In this document: positions 23,197 through 34,529 of the stretch, piece by piece | Layout of the letters: each line of letters opens with the position of its first letter | How positions within the stretch are numbered: the stretch's first letter is position 1 | DNA from: Apiotrichum sp. Y4204 | Taxonomy: Eukaryota; Basidiomycota; Tremellomycetes; Trichosporonales; Trichosporonaceae | Assembly: GCA_025531455.1 (NCBI GenBank) | Contig: JAMYHL010000022.1 | Span: 310,001-374,000 of the forward strand | Length of the DNA stretch: 64,000 nt | Reading direction: 5' to 3' | Program-made: the position numbers and the translations under genes | Notes under the pieces: model-generated | The model's input: the letters and a program-made list of their open reading frames with translations, nothing else | The model's database searches: none | Told to the model about the DNA's origin: nothing

Positions 23197-24274
23197 GCTA
23201 TCTCTTACGCATGCATTTTGCACTGAGCTTGCGCAGCCCGCGTTGCCAGGACCGCCAAACTGTTGCTTTGGTGGTAAGTTGTTCGGAGACGCGTAAGTCT
23301 GTTAGTCTGGGCGACGCGAGTCTCGAAGTTTCGGCGCGCTGGGCGACGCGGGCCGCGCCTGGTCCGTATCGGAGCAGGACCCGCATCGGAGCAGAGTCCC
23401 TGTCAGGACGCTGGTGTTCTGTAGTCAGGACGCCTGTGCGAGATTAGCTTGCGAAACAGATACCTCCGATGGGAATTGAAGGTCGGGAATGTGGGATACA
23501 GGGTGTGCAAGTGATGGGGTCGGACCAGATCGTTATCGCGCCATTCGAGTGGCGCCAAGTCGCGTCGAGCTTCGAGCTTCGAAGGATGGGGCTACTGCCA
23601 CACACTCCTGCTGCATGCCAGCTGAAATTTCGCCACCCAACTGGCCGGGCCCGCTGCCAAGTCGCCAAGTCTGCAAGTAGCGCAGTGGCGCCCGCCGCCT
23701 GGATGGCGAGCGCCTTAGATGAGAGATCCCCAGCCGCCCCCGAAAGAACCGCGAGTGATCAATGATCGGCCTGATTGCAATTAATTCGATTAACCACAAC
23801 GATGGGCACTTGCGCACTTGGAATGGGCAGCAATGAGGGGGAATACGATGCAATGAGGGGAATTCACGTACCTTGCTCCGTCTTGCATTGTTCACCACAC
23901 GTGTGGTCGACACCGTGTGAAGGCGATACCGTGTGAAGTCGGTGCCTCTATCGGAGACCGGTCACCGGCGATGCCACAATCCTTGCCTCCATCGAGGCCG
24001 AGGCAATTCCCACCCCCATGCAACTCCCCTGTCCTTTGGCTGCTGCTTAATCCCCCTAATCGCCGATCCCGATCTGCGATAACCGCCTTACGGGGGACTG
24101 ATCTGCAGCCGATAGGTCCCTTTCATTGCGGATCGCGACTGGCGGAATCCACCACCCACGACAAAGAACATGCTAATCAATCCGCCACGGACAAACGTGT
24201 AGCAGCGAACGCCATAATTGGCTCACCATGCTAATCAGTGAATCCGGTGGAGGTGCACCGCGACAGAGTGCCTT

Positions 24275-24319
24275 TCGGAGCGTCGGAGCGTCGGAGCGTC
24301 TAGGAGCTAGGAGCTAAGA
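24275..24319. repeat. Two adjacent tandem repeats (CGGAGCGT and TAGGAGC units)
   Basis: Three copies of CGGAGCGT are followed directly by copies of TAGGAGC/TAAGAGC. This looks like simple-sequence slippage. Confidence 0.8.
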
Positions 24320-27300
24320 GCACACCATCGCGCCTCGGAGTGAGGATAGTGTATCGCGATTAGAACCGACCGCCACTGTGGATCTGTGGTGCTGATCGTT
24401 TAGGTTTAGGCATGGTCTTATCGCGCCACACTACTGGCCACTACCCCCGCTGGCCCCGAGACCGCCCGCCGGTGCAGCTCACTCCATTCTCGTAAGCACC
24501 CAGCCCAAGGGGCCCTGTAACACGCCATATCGGTGCCTGGTGCGCCGGCATCGGCGCTCCGGCACTCCGGCCAGAATGTCTCGCTCCTTCAGGGCCCGCT
24601 CGGCCGAGCCACAAAACTTCAAGCCTCAAGGCCCGAAAGTGCGATGACGCAGGCCGCGCTGCATGGCGGACCCCGGAGACCGACTTCGGCGGCTCTCCAC
24701 GGCACTGTGCCTCGGGCTCACATGGTGATGGTGGTGCACACTCGAACTCGGCCCCCTGTTTGGACTGCTCAGAGTCACATGTGCACTGGTATCGTGCTCA
24801 TGCCCGACTGGCAGACAAACAGACAGGACCCCGTCGCCACCCACTATGTAGTCAGCGTTCGCAGATCGAGAACACAGGTGCGCAAACGGCCCCCGTGTCG
24901 TGTGCCGCTGCACTTCGAAAACCTCGGTTGCAGAGGCGTTCAGAGGGACTATGAAGCTATGTTTGGACTGATGGGCATGTGGCGGGTGTGCTATCGCATG
25001 TCGTGTGCACTACTGTGGCGACGGATGCAAGTCTGGCCAACCCCTGTCTCCTCCCCTGGTCCCTGCAGCGCCGACAGCGCAGTTTTAGTTGCACGTAGTC
25101 GCGCGGCCGCGGAACAGGCCTCCACTACTGTAAGACGCCGATATGCCGATCACACAACCCAACGGGGAGTCACCACCAGTCACTTCCGACCGACGGCGGT
25201 GCTCGCTGCCTATCGCAGTCCGAACTGATAGGGATGATAGGATTCGCCTTGGATGTATCGAGACCCTATTTCGAGAGACTCGACCTCGCGACCTCGACGG
25301 TCGTGGGTCCGCGGACGGCGCAGCCACGATGGTTGCTTCCATCACACATATCACACTGCTGGAGTGCTGGAGGCCGCCCAGTTCCGCGCTTCCCCGTTCC
25401 AGCCACCGAATCCCAGAAAACCAGACACAGGAACAAGGCTTCCGGCCGCGGGACCTGATGACGACATGCGTGTCCTGGTCGCCACGGTACCACAGTAGAT
25501 ATCACTACTCACGCGCTCATCGGGGGCGCAGCACCTGTTGCCATGTACACGATACGATTATCGCCACAGAATCGGTAACTTGACTGCTGTTGCTCGCAGA
25601 TGCACCATCTGCCTCCGAACTTCTGAGGGCGAGTTGCTCGCTGATACGAATCCACACCTGTTCCCTGTGGGAGCAACTTCGGAGACGCCCGTTCGGATTT
25701 CTCAGCATGCATACCTCGTGCGGCGCTGCGCACGCCGCCCGGAGCGGACTTCGTCGCCACCGCGCGGACTGGGCGCATGCGTCTCGGGCATGTGGACGTT
25801 GATCGGCGGCTCAGTGCGCTAGTGGGCGCCGTGCTCGGCACAGTTGGCCATATGGTGCAATCAAGCAAGATCAATCCTCCAATATGTACGGCCTGGAATT
25901 ATGAAATGCAGGTCAAGCCACACTTTGCTTGTCAGGATCGTCATCGGCTGGGTCGGCTGTCGGTACGAGGCCGCAGAGCCCACTACTCTCACTGCAAGTC
26001 TCTGCTCCTGCTCGTCCCCAGCCTGTTCCTGCCCGTGGTCACGGGTCTCCGCCGCGGGTTTTAGCGACCCTGGATGCGAGGAGAAGAGAGGTATAGAGGG
26101 GAGGTGGTGGTCACCGTTTTGGGTTCTCGATATCGCCCATAGGTTGTGAACCATTGGCTCAATAGGCCAGAGCAAGGAGGAGGCACAGAGTTGCATGACC
26201 GCACAGGAACCGCTTCTGGGTCACGATGCCTACGCCGCGGCCAACAGCGCCCTCTGGAGCTCTGGGGGTCTTGTTGCTCGCAACTGTATGGAATGCCTTG
26301 GTCGCCTTGGTGAATGCTGAAATGGACGGCAACCACGACGCTCAGTTTGAAGGCACGAAGGTACACCCCATTGCACCGACAAGCGACACCCCACTTGCCG
26401 ATCTTTGGTGGACTGGACATACCGCGCCTCAGCCATCTGCGCTTCCGAGAATTCTGAGGCATCTCGGAATACGTATGGGGGGACTCTCCGCCCGCGGCGA
26501 GAGAGGGTGCGAATCTGAGGCAATCAGGAATTCCCATAATCACGCCTCTTGAACCCAGGCGCTCGCCCTGCAAAGTGTGAAAGCGCCGGGGGGCCAGGCT
26601 GTTCAGAAACCGAGGGCGAGGAGATGCGCACAAGCGCGCGCTCAAAATGCGCGCCTGGGCGCCTGGTGGAACACATCTAGGGCGTGAGGCAGCGCAGAAC
26701 GCAAGAGCAAGAGCAAGGACTGCGTTGCTTCGGTGCTGGGCCCTATGGCCCACAACGTACCCGATTTTCAGCCACCGTGGACTTGGAAAAGCCATCCCGG
26801 ATGCTGAAGGGCAAGGAGAAAAATAAATAAAAAAACACCAGCTGGATCAGCAGGTATGGGAGCTATGGAAGTAACCGCCAGTGCCCACTGTTGCCCGTTT
26901 GCTGGTTATGGAAACACGGGCGGACGGCTGGACGCGCTTGGCCCTTAGCACCGTCCTTGCCCTCACAATTGCTCTCTCCTCTCTGGGTAATGGTCGTGTT
27001 TGTGTGCTATTCTATCCCCTCCCCGTTGCCTGTGTTGAGGCGCGGCTGTATCCAAACACTGCACCTCAATTGGTTGGGAGCGAGCAAACGAGGGGTTGAG
27101 AGGGTGCGGAACGCCTGAACTCGCTTGAATTCTGACTCGTCTCTGGATCTCTGGGGCTATTTTGTTGCTCTCCGCTCCCCGATATCGCTCTCTCTCTCTC
27201 TCGTTGTTCTCCTTGCACGCCATTCTGATGCACACAAACACTTCTCAGCCGTGATCCGTGATCCGTGGCCCGTGGTCCGTTTTCGGTCTTTCCTATTCCT

Positions 27301-29036
27301 GCTCCCCCCCTTCCTCCCCTCTTCTCCCCCGTCACCCTGGGCACACCCTTGGCCCTTGCCCCTCCCGCCCTTGCATCGTTTGAATATTTCGATTTGCGCT
27401 CCGTACCTGAAATTCAGGGACGAGGGGTGAAGAGATTCCGCGACGATAGAGATACAGTCGTCAGAGGGATGCAGATCAAACGAACAAGCAGAGGCGAAAA
27501 AAAAAAAGATGATACTGCAGTAATGGAAACCCCAATAGTAAGGAGGGCAGACCACTGCCGAGAAACTACACCACGCAGGAAACAAAAAAAGCCAAGCAAA
27601 GCCCACGCTGTATAGTGCTTCCAGAACACATTGGCCGGATTGCAGAGCATCGGTGTCTTTGGCAAGGGCCAGACTGTCCAACATCCGAGAGGGCATGCAC
27701 GAGAGAAGATGATTATGAGCGATTAGTGCCCAAAGACAATCAGCAGACAATCATGACGGCATCGTTCCTTCTATGATTCCTCGCCCGCCCCGCGACCGCT
27801 TCGTCCGCGGCCACTCCCGGAGTCAGAGCAGAAGAACTGCACCAGATCACACTTTGCTGCACTTGTGCTCTATCTGTGATCTGTGCCTTGATTGTACGCG
27901 CCGTCCGTCAGAGGATCAGCAGTTCGAAGTTTGTCCACGGCACTTCGGCCGGGAGGAGTACGGCAGGATGCTGTCGTCAGCCTCCCTCATCATAGATCAA
28001 GACCGGAGCCTCTATTCCTCTGCTATTCTGCGCGTGTCAGGGCCCACCGTCGGTGTCACCCACCTCCCCTCCGGCACTTGCTCCACCCCCTCCCCCGCCA
28101 GCCTCCTCCCCCATTCCGCCTTCTGATAACCCTCCCCTTGCTCCCTTCTGATGCCCTCACATGAACATATGGGCATCACACAGTTGGATCATGCGGCTGC
28201 TGCGAGATCGCACACGCGGGCGGCAGGCCACCAGAAAGACCCAGGGGGTGTAGAGGCTTCTTCCGTCCCTGGATCGCTGCACAACGCCCAGCTCGTCAGC
28301 CAAACTGGCAGTCTGCGCTCTCTGCTCTGGGAGGCCAGAAGCCGTCTCGCTCCACTCGGTACTCGCTCCTCTCGGATGCGCGGATGCCATGCATGTAAGC
28401 GGACTAGACACAGACAGAGTTATCGCCCCTACCGCCGCCGCCCGTCCGTTCGCCTCCGTCCGAAGCTGTCAATGGTGTGTACCCTGGTGTGCACCTCACT
28501 CGGACGATGTCCGTCGTCATCTCCGTACGCCCGCGGACCAGGTAGTGCTGACGGTGTAATGCATGCAATTTAACTCATCGTGTTGGCCCGTTTGGCCGGT
28601 GTTGATAGCTGTCAGAGCATTGGGACTTGCTTTTTAAGAGTGTGACATCTGGCTCGACAAACATTTCTCTTCTCTCACCAACTTTTTCGCAAGCCACCAC
28701 TTGTTTCCTTCCTCCCCCCTTTCTTCTCTCCCACCTCTCTCTCCCCCCGCCCCCCATTCTCCACCCCGACAACCACTCTTATTACTCTACTTTCGCCTCC
28801 GCCCACCCCCGACTTATTTTACTACACCCACCCCACCCTACCAACATAACAAACCCGCTATAGTCCGTGCAACACACTGCACGAGCAAATTTTTTAGTAC
28901 TCTATTACTATTTTTCATTAATTGCCCTCGTGGTGATTTTTTCTATTCCTCTTTTTTTTCCCGAGGTCAAAGCTCGCCCTAGCAAAGCTTTGTTGACGTA
29001 GACGGCCCACACAGACGCCTCTACCTCTGCCCTTTT

Positions 29037-29122
29037 ACCCCCCCCCCCCCCCTCCCTTCGGCCCTCGGTCTCTTCGCCCCTGGCCCCTTTCCTCCCTCCC
29101 CCCACCCAACCAACCAACCAAC
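29037..29122. repeat. Poly-C tract and CCAA repeat before PMA1
   Basis: A run of about 15 C's is followed by C/T-rich sequence and several CCAA units. It lies in the pyrimidine-rich promoter or leader of PMA1, a pattern common before highly expressed fungal genes. Confidence 0.6.
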
Positions 29123-29349
29123 CTTTTCACCCCCCCTTTACCCCCTTACCTAACCTCCCCCCTCTCTGCTTTTCCCCCTTGATCCGTCACCTGTCCAATC
29201 ACGGGCTACCCCACCACACCTCCCAACACCACAACCGTATTTAGCTAGAAGCTATCCCAAGCTCTCTTCCCCACCTCCCCCCCCCTCAACTCTCCCCCCC
29301 CTCTCTTCTCTCAACCCCCTCCCCCCCTCTCCCCCTCTCGACGTTCACC

Positions 29350-32300
29350 ATGTCCGAGAACGAGAAGCACACTCCGGAGGAGGCTCCTATCAAGTAAGTC
29401 CTTGCACACCATCACACCGATCCCCATCGCCAGCAATGTCAAGTTGCGCCTGCCTCTCTCGAAGCATGTCGGCTAGTCACCACTGTACAGTGGTACGATG
29501 CCGCACTGTGCGATAGACCATGCGACGACCAAACATGCCATCTACATGTCAATGTTTGCAGTCGGCACAGCAGCGATGCTGGTCAGACTGCATGGTTTGC
29601 AGGTCAGCGCCGCTCTGCTGTCCGCATCTGGCCCTGCATCCAGTCACTAGCCCACCACAGGACTGCTTGGCATTGCTATCTATCGCTATCCATCACATTC
29701 TCCATATCGCTTCATTCATACTAACTCATCCCCAGGGAGTCCTCTCTCCCGGCTGCTGCTGCTGCCGAGCCTGAGAAGAAGAAGCGCGAGTACAAGGAAA
29801 TGGAGGAGAAGGAGGGTGGTGACCTCCATGTCAAGGTTGACATGAACACCGTGAGTACTTGTTTTGCGATCCAGCATTAGTCTGTCATATGAGGTCCAAG
29901 TATGCCGATGTCGGAAAAAGCGCACTCGCAACCCCCGCTATCGGGTTGGTGCGAGGGAGGGATCACCATATAACACTATTTAGTTGTGTGCCCATGGTTT
30001 GTGTGTGTGGTGTGTGTATGTGTGTGGTTCCCCTCTGTCAGGGCCCACACCCCCGATCCTGAACGGTACCGCACGGACGATGACCTGATTGGCGGATTTT
30101 GTGCTCGGATTTGCTTCCGCTGATCACGTGGCTGACCCTTTTTTCAGATCTCCCTTACCGCTGGCGACCTTTACGACAAGGACAAGGTCGACATCGAGCA
30201 CGTCGTCATGGAGGAGGTCTTCCAGCTCCTCAAGTGCGACGACCAGGGTCTCACCACCGCCGAGGCTCAGAACCGTATCGGCATCTTCGGTCCCAACAAG
30301 CTTGAGGAGAAGAAGGAGAACGTCTTCCTTCAGTTCCTTTCGTTCATGTGGAACCCTCTCTCTTGGGTCATGGAGGGTGCCGCCCTCGTCGCCATCGCTC
30401 TTTCGAACGGTGGTGGCAAGCCCCCTGACTGGCCCGACTTCCTCGGTATCGTCCTTCTTCTTCTGGTCAACTCTACTATCGGTTTCATCGAGGAGCGTAA
30501 CGCTGGTAACGCCGTCAAGGCCCTTATGGACTCGCTCGCTCCCAAGGCCAAGGTCAAGCGTGACGGTGCATGGAAGGAGGTCGAGTCTTCGGAGCTTGTC
30601 CCCGGAGACCTCGTCTCGTTCAAGCACGGTGATGTCTGCCCCTCCGACTGCCGTCTCATTGAGGCCATTGATGTTTCCATGGACCAGGCTGCCCTTACCG
30701 GCGAGTCTCTTCCCCAGGGCAAGAAGGAGGGTGACGAGTGCTTCTCCGGTTCGACCTGTAAGCAGGGCGAGGCCGAGGGTATTGTCATCTCCACCGGTCC
30801 CAACACCTTCTTCGGTCGTGCCGCCACCCTTGTCGGCCAGGGCGACGACGGCGTTGGTCATCTCCAGATGGTTCTTGCCCGTATCGGTTCGTTCTGTCTC
30901 GTTTCGATTGGTATCTTCGTTTTCCTCGAGATTATCATCCTTTACGCTGGTAAGCGCTGGCGCTACTCTTACCGTGAGGGTCTCGACAACATCCTGGTTC
31001 TCTTGATCGGTGGTATCCCCATTGCCATGCCTACCGTCCTTTCGGTTACCCTTGCCGTCGGTGCCCAGCAGCTCGCCAAGCACAAGGCCATTGTTACCCG
31101 TATCACTGCCATTGAGGAGCTTGCCGGTGTCACCATCCTCTGCTCCGACAAGACTGGTACCCTTACCACCAACAAGCTTACCATCGACAAGGAGAACGTC
31201 AAGTGCTACTCGCACTGGGACGTTGAGGGTGTCTGCCTCCTCGCTGCCTACTGCTCCCGTACCGAGAACCAGGACGCCATTGACGGCTGTGTTGTTGGCA
31301 CTCTTGCCGACCCCGCCCAGGCCCGTGCCGGCATTGACCTCCTCGACTTCAAGCCCTTCAACCCCGTCGACAAGCGTACCGAGATCACCTACCGTGACAA
31401 CATGGACGGTGGCAAGATCAAGCGCGCCACCAAGGGTATGACTGGTGTTATCATTGAGCTCTGCACTCGCAACAAGACCAGCGAGCTTGAGGACCGTCTT
31501 GAGGCCGATGTTGAGGAGTTCGCCCGCCGTGGTCTCCGTGCTCTTGCCGTTGCCTACGAGGACGTCCTCGGCGACGACAAGGACGCCCCCGGAAACGGCT
31601 TCGAGCTTGTTGGTCTTCTCTCCATCTTCGACCCCCCTCGTTCGGACACCAAGCAGACCATCGACGACGCCATGGCCCTCGGTGTCAAGGTCAAGATGGT
31701 TACCGGTGACCAGCTCGCTATCGCTAAGGAGACCGGCCGTCGTCTTGGTCTTGGTGACCACATGTACCCCTCGAAGGTCCTCAAGGAGGGTCCCGAGGCC
31801 GGCAGCAAGCACGCCAACCTTGACGAGATGATCATGGACGCCGACGGCTTCGCTGGTGTCTTCCCCGAGCACAAGTTCGAGATTGTTAAGCGTATCCAGG
31901 CTCTCGGCCACCTCTGTGCCATGACTGGTGACGGTGCCAACGACGCCCCCGCTCTTGCCCGTGCCAACGTCGGTATCGCCGTCGAGGGTGCCACCGACGC
32001 TGCTCGTGGTGCTGCCGACATTGTCCTTACCGAGCCCGGACTCTCGACCATCGTTCACGCCATCTACGGTTCTCGTGTCATTTTCCAGCGTATGCGCAAC
32101 TACGCCATCTACGCTTGTGCCGTTACCATCCGTATCGTCTTCGGTTTCGCTCTCATGGCCTTCATCTGGAAGTTCAACTTCCCTCCGTTCATGGTCCTGG
32201 TTATCGCTGTTCTCAACGACGGTACCATTATGACTCTCTCGCTCGACCGTGTGCTCCCCTCGACCACCCCCGACTCTTGGGACCTCGCCGAGGTCTTCTC

Positions 32301-33015
32301 GTTCGGTATTGCCTACGGTATCTACCTTGCTCTCTCGACTATTGCTCTCTACGCCATCATGCACGAGACCAACTGGTTCGAGCGCACCTTCAAGGTCGGC
32401 CCCGCCAAGTACGAGTACCAGCCTACCGGCCTCGAGCGTGGCTCGAACGACTGGAACCTTGCGCGCCGCAACGCCATGTTCGACGCCAACATGGTCATCT
32501 ACCTCCAGGTTGCTATCATCTCGCAGGCTCTTATCTTCGTTACTCGTTCGCACGGCCCCTCGTGGACTGAGCGCCCGTCGGTCGCCCTTATGGTTGCCTT
32601 CTGCCTTGCCCAGCTCATCTCTTCGATTATCGCTGCCTTCGGTAACTGGGGCTTCTCCAACGTCCGTGGAATCTCGGGTGGCTGGATTGGTATCGTTTGG
32701 GTCTGGAACATCGTCTGGTACTTCCCTCTCGACCTGGTCAAGTTCGCCATGAAGAAGACTGTCATCGCTTGGCTCCAGAAGCGCAAGGCCGCCCACGCCG
32801 AGCCCCTCGTCGACGAGAACGGCGAGCGTCTCCACCGCACCGCCTCGCGCCACGAGTCTCTCTACTCCAACCGTACGTCGTTCCTTGGCCGCGTCTCTCG
32901 TGGTCTTAAGGGTGGCGCCAAGGTCAACATGTCGAAGAACGAGCTCCAGCGCTTCTCTTCGATCCAGGCTCAGCAGTCGGGTGCCGCGCTCCAGCGTGCT
33001 GCTTCGCGTCACTAA
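29350..33015 (+). CDS. PMA1: Plasma-membrane H+-transporting P-type ATPase
   Basis: Exons 29350-29393, 29736-29850 and 30148-33015 give 1008 residues. This P3A-ATPase pumps protons out of the cell and energises nutrient uptake. Signature motifs: TGES near 236-239 (actuator), CSDKTGTLT with phosphorylated D387, TGDGANDAP near 645 (hinge), and a hydrophobic pattern matching ten membrane spans. The N-terminus is charged (EKKKREYKEMEEKEGGD) and the C-terminal tail is Ser/Arg-rich (RFSSIQAQQSG), as in the autoinhibitory tail of the family. The two introns are 342 and 297 bases, far longer than the usual 31-50 here, and both lie in the N-terminal coding part. Codon use is strongly biased and leaves a 962-codon open frame on the opposite strand, as expected for a very highly expressed protein. 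Confidence 0.97.
29479..29494. repeat. 16-bp perfect palindrome in PMA1 intron 1
   Basis: ACCACTGTACAGTGGT reads the same on both strands. It could be a dimeric transcription-factor site in an intronic enhancer or a short RNA hairpin. Confidence 0.75.
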
Positions 33016-34529
33016 GCGTCTCGTTTTAGAATCTTAGTTCCGCCTGTCTACCCCGCGGCCATGCCCCCCCGCGATATCTCGTCTAGTCTTAGCCTGTAAT
33101 TGTGTGCGACCATCTTGCATCACATTCATCATCAACCACCCTCATCCCCTCATTCTCCCTCGCATCCCCCGGATACATGGCTGTCGAGGAATCCCGCTCT
33201 CCCCACCCTCACTACCCCATTCCCTTCCCTGCCCCTTCTACCAGGCTCAACATGTCTGCCTTTTTAATTGAGCTGCGGCCCCTAATTTAGCATTTTGATG
33301 CAAGTGGTTGGCTTAGAGTTAATACAACAGACTGCTGCAGTGAACAAGGCCTTACGGTGCACGATACCAACCTCATTACTGACTTGATCTTACTGACACT
33401 TGAGCTAAACCGGAGTTAGCGATCCACGTCAGCGGTCGCCCACAAGCTGTGGCGGTCCAGGGAGGACAGGAAGAGGCATGGACCTAGGCTGGTTGGTACA
33501 TGAAGCAATGTTGGTTCTTTTATCGGCACACTGCCCGGACCATGCCATTCTCCACAGTTGTGCCATCCTCCACAACTTACGAAGACTGTACCCATCTGCA
33601 GAAGCGCAAGAAGATCAAGACGCCGACGACACGATCGTTCGGGCTCCACAACAAACCCGCGCCATGTACAACTCGGATAGGGCCACTGGCCTAATCTCCC
33701 GGGTCCCAAGCTGTAATCTGCTACCGCCAGCTGCCGGGAGCGTGCATGTATGCGTGCAAGGCGCATGGTGCATGGCGCATGAATCGTGAGCTCGTGAGGT
33801 CGTGGGGCTTGCGTGAGCTGGGAATTTCAGAGTAACATGTCGTCTAATCAGCGTCGTGTCAAAACAAGAGTGATCCACGGATCTACGGACTCAATGTAAG
33901 CCGTGCAATGGATCGTCGGACCGTCGGATCGCCCCGTAATCAACAGTGATCGTATCTAACTCTCACTCATCGCTCATCCCGCATACTTGACACTCATCCT
34001 CAGCCTGTCCTCTGATGTCCAAATCTTTCGTTCCCATCAGTTGCGGAGAGCGTGCCATTGACGACTGAAGGAGAGCATAGCCGATATGTGGTACATGAGG
34101 CCTGGGTACTGACGCGGACCCAAGCCATGCTGCGTCCACCAGGCGAGAGGACGCTGGTTGAGCTCATAGTGTTCGAGATGCGGGGCGCTGCTCTGATAGC
34201 GGAAAGTGTCTTCCCTCGCGTGAGCGTGAGCTGTACTCTCCAGGCAGCGATCAGAGGGCTCTCGTCACCGTGTCTCTCGAAAACGTTTCTCCGCCTTCCC
34301 CCAATCTCATCTCCTCATCTCCTCATCTCTTCATCTCCTCATCTCTCATCCTCCTCTCCCCTCTTTCTTTTCTCGATTCATCCTCCTTTGGCATCCTCGT
34401 TATCTGCTCAACACAGTACTCAGTATCGCCTTATCCCTCATTTCGTTCTACTCACCTCTACTCATCCCATCAACCCGCCATCTCGTGTACTGTAGATAAC
34501 TCCACTGACCTCTGCACTCCATAGTCTCC
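33016..34529. other. PMA1 3' region and promoter of the Myb-like gene
   Basis: The first few hundred bases are C/T-rich and probably the PMA1 3' UTR. The end (34311-34370) has repeated CTCATCTC words before the next gene. Nothing else is supported. Confidence 0.5.

Larger units (their letters stand above)
17161..29349. other. 12-kb gene-poor region
   Basis: No exon chain, protein family, tRNA or transposon could be recognised on either strand. Many open frames exist because the DNA is GC-rich, but they overlap in several frames, are mostly below 260 codons, and show no motif or codon regularity. The region contains short tandem repeats (19662-19697, 24275-24319), an inverted repeat (23158-23196), a CT run near 27189-27203, and, in the last 700 bases, C/T-rich sequence that is the PMA1 promoter and leader. 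Long non-coding transcripts, fast-evolving genes with many small exons, or decayed elements remain possible. Confidence 0.5.

Noticed and set aside
26061..26795. 244-codon minus-strand frame in the gene-poor region
   Set aside because: No motif, no signal peptide with a matching body, irregular codons and overlapping frames on both strands; GC-rich DNA gives such frames by chance.
17161..29349. Retrotransposon or CRISPR-like array in the gene desert
   Set aside because: No reverse transcriptase, integrase or transposase motifs, no long terminal repeats, and no regularly spaced repeats with unique spacers were seen.
29851..30147. C/D-box snoRNA in PMA1 intron 2
   Set aside because: A GATGACCTGA word resembles boxes C and D fused, but correct spacing and a terminal stem are missing.
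30124..33012. 962-codon open frame antisense to PMA1
   Set aside because: It is a by-product of the strong codon bias of PMA1; its sequence is a repetitive Gly/Asp/Glu/Val/Thr string with no domain.
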